A DNA stretch of 64,000 nucleotides, taken from NCBI RefSeq assembly GCF_019613795.1, contig NZ_CP080429.1:1910501-1974500 (forward strand), written 5' to 3'. Of this stretch, positions 38,671 to 47,571 are shown piece by piece. The notes beneath the pieces were generated by a model that was not told the DNA's origin, searched no databases, and was given only the letters and a program-made list of their open reading frames with translations. Every line of letters begins with the position of its first letter. Position 1 is the stretch's first letter. Both the position numbers and the translations under genes were made by a program. The DNA is from Flavobacterium litorale (GTDB lineage Bacteria > Bacteroidota > Bacteroidia > Flavobacteriales > Flavobacteriaceae).

Positions 38671-39609
38671 TTGAAAGTATCTAGAGAAGTAAAAACGGCA
38701 ATATTAGTAATAGGCGCAGTACTAGTATTTATTTGGGGGTATAGTTTTCTTAAAGGGAAAGACTTATTTAACTCCTATAAAACGTATTATGTAGTATACG
38801 ATAACGTAGAGGGGCTTTCGCCATCTGCACCAGTAACATTAAATGGATTGGTAATAGGCAAAGTAACTGCTATAGCTCCAGAGAAAAAAGGGCATTTGTT
38901 AGTAACGATGCAAATAGAAAATAACGATTTTTCTATCTCTAAAACAAGTAGTGCTGTTTTATACGACCCAAGTTTGGTAGGTGGAAAGCAAATTGCAATA
39001 CATCCTGATTTTAAAAACCCGACACCTGCTGAGGATGGCGACTATTTTACTAGTGGTGTAGAGCCAGGCATGCTTTCGATAATGAGCGATAAGCTAGTGC
39101 CATTACAAAATAAAGTAGAAGCTACAGTAGTATCGGCAGATAGCCTTTTAAGAAATGTAAACGAAGTGCTTGATTCTGATTCTAAAGCAAGCCTGCGTGA
39201 TGCTATTAAAAATCTAAGTAATACAATGCGCGATATTAGTGCTACCACACGTTCTGTAAACAAAATGTTAGCTAAAAACGAAAAGAATATAGATGGTACG
39301 TTTGAAAGCATGAATAAAGCGGCAACCAATATTGCACAAATAACCGATTCTATCAATGCAGAAGATTTATCCAGAGCAGTACGCCAGTTAGAAAATACCA
39401 TGGGTAACGTAGATAATTTACTTGCCGATTTACAATCGGGTAAAGGCACTATGGGTAAATTACTTAAGGATGAAGAGATGTACGATAATTTAAATGGAGC
39501 ATCGAAAGAATTGAAGGAATTATTGGCAGATATGAAGAATAATCCGAAAAGATATGTGCATTTCTCCGTTTTTGGCAGAAAAAACAGACCGTATGTTGAA
39601 AAGGAATAA
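38671..39609 (+). CDS. MlaD/MCE-domain protein
   Basis: Single-pass inner-membrane MCE (MlaD) protein, 312 residues, the lipid-binding component of an Mla-type phospholipid transporter between the membranes. It begins with TTG (KVSREVKTAILVIG), then a single membrane anchor (AILVIGAVLVFIWGYSFL), the MCE domain (about 35-120, with YYVVYDNVEGLSPSAPVTLNGL split across strands), and a long helical tail of about 180 residues that probably forms a coiled-coil or needle-like hexamer. No MlaE/MlaF permease or ATPase genes are adjacent, so partners must be elsewhere. It sits between the amidase and the Fe-S membrane protein, an order I recognise as common in Flavobacteriia. Confidence 0.9.
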   Translation: MKVSREVKTAILVIGAVLVFIWGYSFLKGKDLFNSYKTYYVVYDNVEGLSPSAPVTLNGLVIGKVTAIAPEKKGHLLVTMQIENNDFSISKTSSAVLYDPSLVGGKQIAIHPDFKNPTPAEDGDYFTSGVEPGMLSIMSDKLVPLQNKVEATVVSADSLLRNVNEVLDSDSKASLRDAIKNLSNTMRDISATTRSVNKMLAKNEKNIDGTFESMNKAATNIAQITDSINAEDLSRAVRQLENTMGNVDNLLADLQSGKGTMGKLLKDEEMYDNLNGASKELKELLADMKNNPKRYVHFSVFGRKNRPYVEKE

Positions 39610-39651
39610 TAAATTTGTATTTAGCATTATTCAGTCACCTTTATAGTAAAT

Positions 39652-40983
39652 ATGAGTTATATTGATAATATTTTATTTGTTTTAATCCTCGCAGCAGGTT
39701 TTGGCTATTTTGCATTGAATGTAAAAAAGTTAATGCGTAATATAAAGTTAGGTAAGGATGTAAACCGAACTGATAACCCAAGCGAACGTTGGAAAAACAT
39801 GGCTATGATTGCCTTAGGGCAATCTAAAATGGTACGCCGACCCGTATCGGGCTTCCTGCACATAATAGTATACGTTGGTTTTGTTATCATAAACATCGAA
39901 TTACTAGAAATTATAATTGATGGTGTGTTTGGTACACACAGAGTATTCGCCTTTTTAGGCGGAGGCTACAGCTTTTTAATAGGTTTTTTCGAGATATTGG
40001 CTTTTGCCGTACTAGTATCTGTAATAATTTTCTGGTTACGCCGAAACGCAATAAAACTATGGCGTTTTGCACATAACGACCTTAAAGGATGGCCTAAAAA
40101 CGACGGTAACTACATCCTTTATTTTGAGGTTGTATTGATGGTACTATTCCTAACGATGAATGCTGCCGATTATCATTTACAAATGGCAGGAGCCAACCAT
40201 TACATACAAGCAGGAGCTTTCCCGATTTCGAGCTTTATAGCACCACTATTTGAAGGAATGTCGGTAGAAACCGTAGTTATGGTGGAGCGTATTACTTGGT
40301 GGTTGCATATTATAGGTATTTTAATTTTCATGAATTACCTATACTATTCAAAACACTTACACATACTATTAGCGTTCCCAAATACATATTACGCTAACCT
40401 AAAACCTAAAGGACAGTTTGAAAATTCAGCAGCCGTTACTAAAGAGGTTAAATTGATGATGGATCCGAATGCTGACCCCTTTGCTGCTGCCCCACCTGCT
40501 GAAGAAGGAGCAGTACCTGAAAAGTTTGGAGCAAGCGATGTACAGGATTTGAATTGGGTACAACTTATGAATGCCTATACCTGTACAGAGTGCGGACGTT
40601 GTACATCGGAATGTCCTGCAAATACTACAGGTAAAAAACTATCGCCACGTAAAATTATGATGGATACGCGCGATAGGCTAGAGGAGGTAGGTAAGAATAT
40701 CGATAAAAATAAAGGTACGTTTGTAGACGATGGTAAATCGTTACTAAACGACTATATAACACCAGAAGAGCTATGGGCATGCACATCGTGCAACGGTTGT
40801 GTAGAGGCTTGCCCCGTTAATATCGACCCGCTTTCTATTATCATGGATATGCGTAAATACCTAGTAATGGAGCAAAGTGCAGCACCTGCCGAGCTAAACG
40901 GTATGATGACGAATATAGAAAACAACGGTGCACCATGGCAGTACAACCAAATGGATAGGTTAAACTGGAAAGACGAACAATAA
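39652..40983 (+). CDS. Membrane Fe-S protein: NarI/DsrM-like cytochrome b fused to a dicluster ferredoxin
   Basis: 443-residue membrane-bound redox protein. The first 270 residues have about five hydrophobic helices carrying several histidines (GFLHIIVY, NAADYHLQM, WWLHIIGI, SKHLHILL), consistent with a heme-b NarI/DsrM-like module facing the quinone pool. After a linker come two 4Fe-4S motifs: C311xxC314xxC317xxxC321P and C377xxC380xxC383xxxC387P. The downstream gene, 53 bases away, is a CCG-domain (HdrB-like) protein. Together they have the parts list of HdrDE/DsrMK-type complexes that pass electrons between menaquinol and a thiol/disulfide couple. The substrate is not known. It follows the mlaD-like gene after 42 bases and may be part of its transcript. 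Confidence 0.87.
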   Translation: MSYIDNILFVLILAAGFGYFALNVKKLMRNIKLGKDVNRTDNPSERWKNMAMIALGQSKMVRRPVSGFLHIIVYVGFVIINIELLEIIIDGVFGTHRVFAFLGGGYSFLIGFFEILAFAVLVSVIIFWLRRNAIKLWRFAHNDLKGWPKNDGNYILYFEVVLMVLFLTMNAADYHLQMAGANHYIQAGAFPISSFIAPLFEGMSVETVVMVERITWWLHIIGILIFMNYLYYSKHLHILLAFPNTYYANLKPKGQFENSAAVTKEVKLMMDPNADPFAAAPPAEEGAVPEKFGASDVQDLNWVQLMNAYTCTECGRCTSECPANTTGKKLSPRKIMMDTRDRLEEVGKNIDKNKGTFVDDGKSLLNDYITPEELWACTSCNGCVEACPVNIDPLSIIMDMRKYLVMEQSAAPAELNGMMTNIENNGAPWQYNQMDRLNWKDEQ

Positions 40984-41036
40984 TAAAACGGCATAATTAT
41001 TAGTAATAATAATTGTGGTATGAATGATTTAAGGAT

Positions 41037-41831
41037 ATGAGTCAAGAAGAATTGAAAGTTCCTACAATGGCAGAAATGCTAGCACAAGGACAAACCCCAG
41101 AAGTATTATTTTGGGTAGGTTGCTCGGGTAGCTTTGATGATAGAGCCAAAAGAATAACAAAAGCATTTGTACGCCTATTAAATCGTGCTAATGTACCCTT
41201 TGCCGTATTAGGTACTGAAGAAGGCTGTACAGGCGACCCTGCAAAACGAGCTGGAAACGAATTTTTATTCCAGATGCAGGCAATGATGAACATACAAGTA
41301 CTGGACGGATACGAAGTAAAAAAAATAGTAACGGCTTGCCCACACTGTTTTAATACCATAAAAAACGAATATCCAGGCTTAGGCGGAAAATACGAAGTAG
41401 TGCACCATACTGAATTTTTAAAATCGTTATTAGACGATGGTAGACTAAGCATACAAGGCGGGCAATTTAAAGGAAAGAAAATTACATTTCACGACCCTTG
41501 TTACCTAGGGCGTGCCAACGATATATACGAAGCTCCACGCGATTTGATACAAAAATTAGACGCCGAATTGGTAGAGATGAAACGCTCACGCCGAAACGGA
41601 CTTTGTTGTGGTGCAGGAGGCGCACAAATGTTTAAAGAGCCAGAGCCAGGAAGTAAAGACGTAAACGTAGAACGAACAGAGGAAGCACTAGAAACCCAGC
41701 CAGAAATAATTGCTGCGGGATGCCCGTTTTGCAATACCATGCTAACCGATGGCGTTAAGGCTAAAAACCGCGAAGCAGATGTTGCTGTTATGGATGTTGC
41801 TGAGTTAATTGCCAATGCACAAGATTTATAA
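41037..41831 (+). CDS. CCG-domain (HdrB-like) Fe-S oxidoreductase subunit
   Basis: 264-residue soluble protein with two CCG-type cysteine domains as in heterodisulfide reductase subunit B/HdrD and LutA-like proteins. Cysteine clusters are WVGCSGSFDD, EEGCTGDP, TACPHCFNT, HDPCYLGR, NGLCCGAGG (C190-C191) and AAGCPFCNTML. Such cysteines can hold noncubane [4Fe-4S] clusters that break disulfides, or other Fe-S centres. It lies 53 bases after the membrane Fe-S gene and is its obvious partner. It is followed by a conserved orphan with only a 10-base gap. The dicarbon or disulfide substrate cannot be told from sequence. Confidence 0.87.
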   Translation: MSQEELKVPTMAEMLAQGQTPEVLFWVGCSGSFDDRAKRITKAFVRLLNRANVPFAVLGTEEGCTGDPAKRAGNEFLFQMQAMMNIQVLDGYEVKKIVTACPHCFNTIKNEYPGLGGKYEVVHHTEFLKSLLDDGRLSIQGGQFKGKKITFHDPCYLGRANDIYEAPRDLIQKLDAELVEMKRSRRNGLCCGAGGAQMFKEPEPGSKDVNVERTEEALETQPEIIAAGCPFCNTMLTDGVKAKNREADVAVMDVAELIANAQDL

Positions 41832-41841
41832 AAAATAACGT

Positions 41842-42324
41842 ATGTACGTTCCATTTGAAACATTACCCGAGCATGCACGAATTTGGATATACCAATCCAA
41901 TCGCAAGCTCTCGGATACAGAAGTAACAGCTATTGAAGAGGCATTAAAAACCTTTGTAGATAATTGGGCTGCACACGGCACAGGGCTAGAAGCCTCTTTT
42001 ATTACAAAACACAACCGTTTTATTATACTTGCCGTAAATCAGGACGGTCAGCAAGCTACAGGTTGCTCCATAGATGCATCGGTACATTTTATACAAGAGC
42101 TAGAAAAGCAATACGATATATCGTTGCTGGATAAAATGAATGTAACCTTTAAATCGGGTGAGCACATTGCCCACAAGTCACTTCTCGATTTTAAAAAGAT
42201 GGCTAAAAACAAAGCTGTTACCGCAGATACAATTGTATTTAATAATCTTGTAAATACAGTAGGCGAATGGCAAGATTTTTGGGAAGTTCCTGCTGGTGAA
42301 AGTTGGCACAGCCGTTTCTTTTAA
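41842..42324 (+). CDS. Conserved flavobacterial protein (often mislabelled ABC transporter ATPase)
   Basis: 160-residue cytoplasmic protein. Homologues that I recognise are widely called 'ABC transporter ATPase', but no Walker A (GxxGxGK[ST]), signature or Walker B motif is present, so the name should not be trusted. Visible features are a start YVPFETLPEHARIWIYQSNR, a conserved THE-like stretch NWAAHGTGLEASF, GCSIDASVHFIQ, and an aromatic C terminus (WQDFWEVPAGESWHSRFF). It starts 10 bases after the CCG Fe-S gene, so it is probably in the same transcript and may help that redox module. Function unknown. Confidence 0.82.
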   Translation: MYVPFETLPEHARIWIYQSNRKLSDTEVTAIEEALKTFVDNWAAHGTGLEASFITKHNRFIILAVNQDGQQATGCSIDASVHFIQELEKQYDISLLDKMNVTFKSGEHIAHKSLLDFKKMAKNKAVTADTIVFNNLVNTVGEWQDFWEVPAGESWHSRFF

Positions 42325-42413
42325 AAGTAGTACATTTAGTACCTCTCACAATTTAAAATCATCATTATGGCTTTACCGTAGTGGTGTTTTGTTATTTATA
42401 AAAACAACTATAT

Positions 42414-45320
42414 ATGCGGTTAATCCTATTATTTTTTCTCTTAAGTATTCAGCTCATTTTTGCACAGCAGGATAAGGTTTTTAACAATTACAAAACACCA
42501 GCAGAAAAACAATGGGTAGACAGTTTATACAATTCTTTTTCGTTTGAGGAACGAGTAGGACAGTTGTTTATGGTTGCAGCCTACTCCAATAAAGATTCGG
42601 CACACATAAATAGTATAGATACGCTAATAACTAAATATAAAGTAGGCGGACTCATCTTTTTTCAGGGCGGACCCATACGCCAAGCAAAACTAACCAATCG
42701 TTACCAATCTCAATCAGAAACACCACTATTTATAGGTATTGATGCCGAGTGGGGGTTAAGCATGCGTTTGGACTCTACGTACCGTTACCCTTGGAATATG
42801 ACGTTGGGTGCAGTGCAAAATCTCGATTTAATAGAAACTATGGGGCAGCAAATGGGCATACAGTCCAACCGAATGGGCATTCATTTTAATTTTGCACCTG
42901 TGTTAGATGTTAATACCAACCCACTAAACCCAATTATTGGTAACCGCTCGTTTGGCGAAGATAAATTTAATGTTACCAAGCGTGCACTGGCTATGATGCG
43001 TGGCTTGCAAAGCCAAGGTGTATACGCAACAGGAAAACACTTCCCGGGGCATGGCGATACCGCTACCGACTCTCACCACTCGTTACCCCATTTGCCTTTT
43101 ACTAAAGAACGGTTACAAAGTATAGAGTTTTATCCGTACAGAGAGCTTTTTAAAGAAGGGCTAGCTAGTATTATGGTAGCACATTTAAATGTACCTAGTA
43201 TAGAGCCAAAACCCAACTACCCAACATCGTTATCATACAACGTAGTTACCAATATTGTACAAAAAGAACTTGGTTTTGAAGGGCTTATTTTTACAGATGC
43301 CTTAAACATGAAAGGGGCTAGCAGTTATATGGAGCCAGGCGACATAGACCTTGAAGCCTTTTTGGCAGGTAACGATGTGTTACTTTTTTCGGAAAATGTG
43401 CCTGTAGCGATAGAGCGTCTTCGTGAAGCCTATTATGATAATGGTATTTTAACCGAAGCTCGGTTGGCTTATTCGGTAAAAAAAATATTAGCCTATAAAT
43501 ACAGGGCAGGGCTTACTAATTATAAACCCATTATACTCGATAATTTATATAATGATTTAAATGCACATCATTTCGATGATTTAAGTTACAACTTGTATGA
43601 AGAAGCTGTTACAGTACTAAAAAACCAGCAGCAACTTATTCCCATTCAGCATTTAGAGAACGAAAAGATAGCCTATGTAAAAATGGGTGACGATGATGGT
43701 TCGGATTATTTAACTACATTGCAAAAATATACCGAAGTTACTGAGGTAAATGAGGAGAATATCCAACACCTTATGGAACATTTACAGCCCTATAGCACCG
43801 TAATTATAGGCTATCATAAACCTGATGGCGCATGGAAAAATCACGATTTTACTCAAGAAGAATTAATGTGGCTAAATACAATAGCCCAACAAAAGCGGGT
43901 TATACTTACCGTATTTGCAAAACCATATAGCTTACTTGATATTAAAGATTTTAGTGCTATAGATGGTTTAGTACTAGCATACCAAAACAACACCATTGCC
44001 CAAACGGTGGCTGCGCAAATTGTTTTTGGCGCATTAGGTGCTAAAGGTAAAATACCTGTATCTGTAGGAGATGCCTTTACGGTTAACGACGGATTGGCTA
44101 CTAAAAGTTTAGGACGCTTGGGTTTTACTACCCCAAATAATGTAGGGGTAGATGCTGCAATGCTAACCAATATTGATTTAATTGCTAGCAGAGCTATTAA
44201 CGAAAAAATGACGCCTGGAATTCAGGTATTGGTTGCACGTAAAGGAAAAGTATTCTATCAAAAATCATTCGGTTACCATACCTATGATAATGACATGCCT
44301 GTAAAAAACTCCGATATTTACGATGTAGCCTCGCTCACTAAAATACTGGCTACATTGCCCAGTCTTATGCAGGTTTACGATAAAGGAAACCTAACCTTAA
44401 ATACCAAGTTGGGCAAAATGTTAAAAGTATTTTCGAATACCAATAAAAAGAACATCACGTTAGAAGATATGCTACTGCACCAAGCGCGTTTTAAGCCTTG
44501 GTTACCGTTTTACAAAAAAACACTGGATAGTTTAAATCGTCCAGACGAATTGTATTACAGAAAAACATACAGTCACGACTTTCCGTACCAAGTAGCCGAA
44601 AATCTATACATCCGTAAGGACTACCCCGATACCATTATTGCGCGTATTGCCAACAGCAAGTTACTTCCTAAAAAGAAGTACAAGTACAGCGATTTTACGT
44701 TTATCATCTTAAAAAAATATTTGGAGCAGGTTACAGGTAAAAGGCTAGACAAATTAAGCGAAACCAATTTTTACAAACCAATAGGCGCGTCGTACACTAC
44801 TTACAATCCGTTACGAAAGTTCGATATGTGTATTATTCCGCCTACGGAGATAGATACTTATTTTCGCCATCAAACCATACAAGGGTATGTACACGATATG
44901 GCAGCAGCCATGCAAGATGGAGTTGGCGGTCATGCAGGCATATTCTCAAATACTATGGATGTTGCCAAAATAATGCAGCTCTACCTCAACAAAGGTACTT
45001 ATGGCGGTAAGCGTTATTTTTCTGAGAAAACTTTTAATGCCTTTAATGTATGCTATGCCTGTAAGGAAGGTAATAGGAGGGGGCTGGGGTTAGATAAGCC
45101 TCAAATTGATGATGTAGGACCCACCTGCGGTTGTGTATCGCTCGATAGTTTTGGGCATACAGGCTTTACAGGTACGATGACATGGGCAGACCCTGAAACA
45201 GAAATAATATATGTTTTTCTGTCCAACAGAACCTATCCAGAATCAGGTGTAAATAAGCTTTCTAAAAATGATATTAGAGAAGACATACAAAAAGTAATAC
45301 AAGAGTCGATTATAGATTAA
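42414..45320 (+). CDS. GH3 beta-N-acetylglucosaminidase fused to beta-lactamase-fold domain
   Basis: Exported 968-residue fusion. A signal peptide (MRLILLFFLLSIQLIFAQ) is followed by a glycoside hydrolase family 3 N-domain (about 30-370) with the NagZ-type motif KHFPGHGDTATDSHHSLP (208-225) and the nucleophile D295 in FTDALNMK. A GH3 C-domain follows (about 390-575). The last 370 residues form a serine beta-lactamase/penicillin-binding-type domain, with S640xxK643 (ASLTK), YSD in KYKYSDFTF, and HTG in GHTGFTG. One chain could therefore cut GlcNAc from muropeptides and act on the peptide part. I recognise the architecture as recurrent in Bacteroidota. It appears to be single-gene. The nearby sugar kinase and amidase fit a wall-recycling theme. 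Confidence 0.9.
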   Translation: MRLILLFFLLSIQLIFAQQDKVFNNYKTPAEKQWVDSLYNSFSFEERVGQLFMVAAYSNKDSAHINSIDTLITKYKVGGLIFFQGGPIRQAKLTNRYQSQSETPLFIGIDAEWGLSMRLDSTYRYPWNMTLGAVQNLDLIETMGQQMGIQSNRMGIHFNFAPVLDVNTNPLNPIIGNRSFGEDKFNVTKRALAMMRGLQSQGVYATGKHFPGHGDTATDSHHSLPHLPFTKERLQSIEFYPYRELFKEGLASIMVAHLNVPSIEPKPNYPTSLSYNVVTNIVQKELGFEGLIFTDALNMKGASSYMEPGDIDLEAFLAGNDVLLFSENVPVAIERLREAYYDNGILTEARLAYSVKKILAYKYRAGLTNYKPIILDNLYNDLNAHHFDDLSYNLYEEAVTVLKNQQQLIPIQHLENEKIAYVKMGDDDGSDYLTTLQKYTEVTEVNEENIQHLMEHLQPYSTVIIGYHKPDGAWKNHDFTQEELMWLNTIAQQKRVILTVFAKPYSLLDIKDFSAIDGLVLAYQNNTIAQTVAAQIVFGALGAKGKIPVSVGDAFTVNDGLATKSLGRLGFTTPNNVGVDAAMLTNIDLIASRAINEKMTPGIQVLVARKGKVFYQKSFGYHTYDNDMPVKNSDIYDVASLTKILATLPSLMQVYDKGNLTLNTKLGKMLKVFSNTNKKNITLEDMLLHQARFKPWLPFYKKTLDSLNRPDELYYRKTYSHDFPYQVAENLYIRKDYPDTIIARIANSKLLPKKKYKYSDFTFIILKKYLEQVTGKRLDKLSETNFYKPIGASYTTYNPLRKFDMCIIPPTEIDTYFRHQTIQGYVHDMAAAMQDGVGGHAGIFSNTMDVAKIMQLYLNKGTYGGKRYFSEKTFNAFNVCYACKEGNRRGLGLDKPQIDDVGPTCGCVSLDSFGHTGFTGTMTWADPETEIIYVFLSNRTYPESGVNKLSKNDIREDIQKVIQESIID

Positions 45321-45355
45321 TTTGCATACTGCAATAAACCCAAAACATACACAAT

Positions 45356-45811
45356 ATGCAATCTACAGCTACCACACCCGATGCTTATATGGAAGCACTG
45401 CCAGAAGACAGAAAACCTGCTATGGAAAAATTGCGTGCCACCATTCTTGAAAATTTGCCTAAAGGTTTTAAAGAGGAAATGAATTATGGTATGTTGGGTT
45501 ATGTAGTACCGCATTCGTTATACCCCGCAGGATATCATTGCAAGCCCGAAATGCCATTACCATTTTTAAATATAGCCTCACAAAAAAACTTTATTGCATT
45601 ATACCATATGGGTATTTATGCCAATAAAGAGTTGTTGGATTGGTTTGTGGCAGAATTTCCTAAACATAGTAAGTACAAGTTGGATATGGGTAAGAGTTGC
45701 ATCCGATTTAAAAAACCAGAGGCTATACCTTTTGAGCTGATAGCCGAATTGATACGCAAAGTAACACCACAACAATGGATTGCTACTTACGAGGCTAATA
45801 TAAAATCGTAA
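45356..45811 (+). CDS. DUF1801 (YdhG-like) protein
   Basis: Small cytoplasmic protein of 151 residues in the DUF1801/YdhG-like family (iron-chaperone-like fold superfamily). Family features are DAYMEALPEDRKPAMEKLRATI at the N terminus (split by Leu positions), MNYGMLGYVVP, the strand FIALYHMGIY and CIRFKKPEAIPFELIAELI near the end. Function is not established for this branch. It lies 35 bases after the GH3 fusion gene, so may be co-transcribed, though nothing links the two functionally. A terminator-like hairpin follows at 45842. Confidence 0.85.
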   Translation: MQSTATTPDAYMEALPEDRKPAMEKLRATILENLPKGFKEEMNYGMLGYVVPHSLYPAGYHCKPEMPLPFLNIASQKNFIALYHMGIYANKELLDWFVAEFPKHSKYKLDMGKSCIRFKKPEAIPFELIAELIRKVTPQQWIATYEANIKS

Positions 45812-45841
45812 ACTGCTATAGCTTTATATCCGTTAATTAAA

Positions 45842-45870
45842 GCTAAAAACAATGTTAGCCTGTTTTTTTT
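45842..45870 (+). terminator. Probable terminator after the DUF1801 gene
   Basis: Short stem GCTAA/TTAGC followed by an eight-T run at 45863-45870. The stem is weak but the position fits. Confidence 0.5.
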
Positions 45871-45900
45871 AATTAAATTCGTTACCTCATTATACCATTT

Positions 45901-47034
45901 ATGAAAATTGCAATAGTATGTTATCCTACCTTTGGTGGTAGTGGCGTAGTAGCTACCGAACTTGGTTTGGAGTTAGCACGCCGAGGACACGAAATACACT
46001 TTATAACCTATAGGCAACCCGTACGCTTAGCGTTATTAAACCCTAATATATTTTTCCACGAAGTACACGTGCCCGAATATCCATTATTCCATTACCAACC
46101 GTATGAGCTAGCACTATCCAGTAAATTGGTAGATATGGTTAAACTATATGGTATAGAGCTGTTGCACGTACACTATGCCATTCCGCATGCCTATGCAGGT
46201 TATATGGCTAAAAAAATGCTAAAAGAGCAAGGCATACATATCCCTATGGTAACCACGCTGCACGGTACCGATATTACGTTGGTAGGTAATCACCCCACCT
46301 ATAAGCCAGCCGTAAGTTTTAGTATTAACCATTCGGATGTGGTAACGTCCGTATCGCAAGATTTAAAAGATGAGACCTACCGTCTTTTTGATATAAAACG
46401 TGATATTACCGTAATACCTAATTTTATAGAAATAGATAGAAAGCGGGTAGATACTACTACAGAGTGCCACCGCCACATTATGGCTACCGAGGCACAAAAA
46501 ATAGTAACCCACATTAGTAACTTCAGGAAAGTTAAACGTATTCCAGATGTTATTAAGATATTTTACGAAATACAGAAAACCATGTCTGTAAAACTCATGA
46601 TGGTAGGCGATGGTCCCGAAAAAGAACCTGCTGAGGCATTATGCGATGAGCTTGGTATTACCGATAAAGTTATCTTTTTTGGAAATAGCGATGAGGTAGA
46701 TAAAATATTATGTTATACTGATTTGTTCTTACTACCTTCGGAAACCGAGAGTTTTGGTCTTGCAGCACTCGAGGCTATGGCATGCGGCGTTCCTGTAATA
46801 TCTACCAATAGCGGAGGGTTACCCGAGGTAAACCGAGAAGGTTACTCAGGTTATTTGGGCAACGTAGGCGATACGGAATATATGGCGAAAAAAGCGATAG
46901 AAATACTCTCTGATGATGACGTATTGTACAAATTTAAATCGAATGCTATAAAAGTGGCAGAAGAATTTGATATTAAAAACGTGATGCCATTGTACGAACG
47001 ATTATACAGAAAAGCACTAAAACAACTAATATGA
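45901..47034 (+). CDS. bshA: N-acetyl-alpha-D-glucosaminyl L-malate synthase BshA
   Basis: GT4-family glycosyltransferase of 377 residues making the first intermediate of bacillithiol, the low-molecular-weight thiol of Bacillota and many Bacteroidota. Diagnostic features are the N terminus KIAIVCYPTFGGSGVVATELG, RGHEIHFITY, VTTLHGTDITLVG, HISNFRKVKRI and the GT4 acceptor/donor region ETESFGLAALEAMACGVPVI. bshB and bshC are not in the window. Its stop overlaps the start of the PrcB-like lipoprotein by four bases (ATGA), so the two are translationally coupled. No promoter box is clear. Confidence 0.97.
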   Translation: MKIAIVCYPTFGGSGVVATELGLELARRGHEIHFITYRQPVRLALLNPNIFFHEVHVPEYPLFHYQPYELALSSKLVDMVKLYGIELLHVHYAIPHAYAGYMAKKMLKEQGIHIPMVTTLHGTDITLVGNHPTYKPAVSFSINHSDVVTSVSQDLKDETYRLFDIKRDITVIPNFIEIDRKRVDTTTECHRHIMATEAQKIVTHISNFRKVKRIPDVIKIFYEIQKTMSVKLMMVGDGPEKEPAEALCDELGITDKVIFFGNSDEVDKILCYTDLFLLPSETESFGLAALEAMACGVPVISTNSGGLPEVNREGYSGYLGNVGDTEYMAKKAIEILSDDDVLYKFKSNAIKVAEEFDIKNVMPLYERLYRKALKQLI

Positions 47035-47492
47035 AAAAAGCATTAATTTTAACGGTATTAATAGGTATGTTAGTAAGCTGCAAAAGCAAGAAAGATGCTA
47101 ATGGCAGTTTACCCTTTACAATTCTGAAAGAAGAAGCCCATGGCGGTAGAGAAATACCAGCCAACCAAACCGCAAGAAACCAACAAGAACTGGAACAGCT
47201 TTATAAACAACTTAACGTAGCCGATGTGCCAGAAGTTGATTTTACTAAGAATAATGTAATAGCAGTATTTTTAGGACAAAAGCGTAATGGTGGTTATAGC
47301 GTAACTATTAAAAAAGTAGTATTTGATGGCGACGATACTAGTAAAGTAATAGTATTAGCCAAAGCAACTGAGCCTAAAAAAGACCAAGCGGTTACCATGG
47401 CACTAACATCACCGTATTGTGTAGCTATTATACCAAAAACGGAGAAAGTGGCTGTTATGTACATTCAAGACGGATTTAGTACACAGAAATAA
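47031..47492 (+). CDS. PrcB-like lipoprotein
   Basis: Predicted lipoprotein of 153 residues. A short signal ends in the lipobox LVSC (C17) with KSKKD after it. The mature part matches the PrcB C-terminal domain type (NNVIAVFLGQKRNGGYSVTIKKV), known from spirochaete protease-complex subunits; no protease gene is adjacent, so a protease role is not supported here. It overlaps bshA by four bases, so its synthesis is tied to bacillithiol biosynthesis at least by gene arrangement. It is followed by a strong bidirectional terminator. Confidence 0.82.
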   Translation: MKKALILTVLIGMLVSCKSKKDANGSLPFTILKEEAHGGREIPANQTARNQQELEQLYKQLNVADVPEVDFTKNNVIAVFLGQKRNGGYSVTIKKVVFDGDDTSKVIVLAKATEPKKDQAVTMALTSPYCVAIIPKTEKVAVMYIQDGFSTQK

Positions 47493-47513
47493 ATTTACCA
47501 ATTGTAGTAAAAT

Positions 47514-47545
47514 AAAAAACCAGACTTATAAAGTCTGGTTTTTTT
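47514..47545. terminator. Bidirectional terminator
   Basis: Perfect 14-bp stem AAAAAACCAGACTT/AAGTCTGGTTTTTT with a 3-base loop, ending both the rightward PrcB-like gene and the leftward DUF4293 gene. Confidence 0.92.
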
Positions 47546-47571
47546 CGCACTAATAAACTAAGTTAAAAGGT

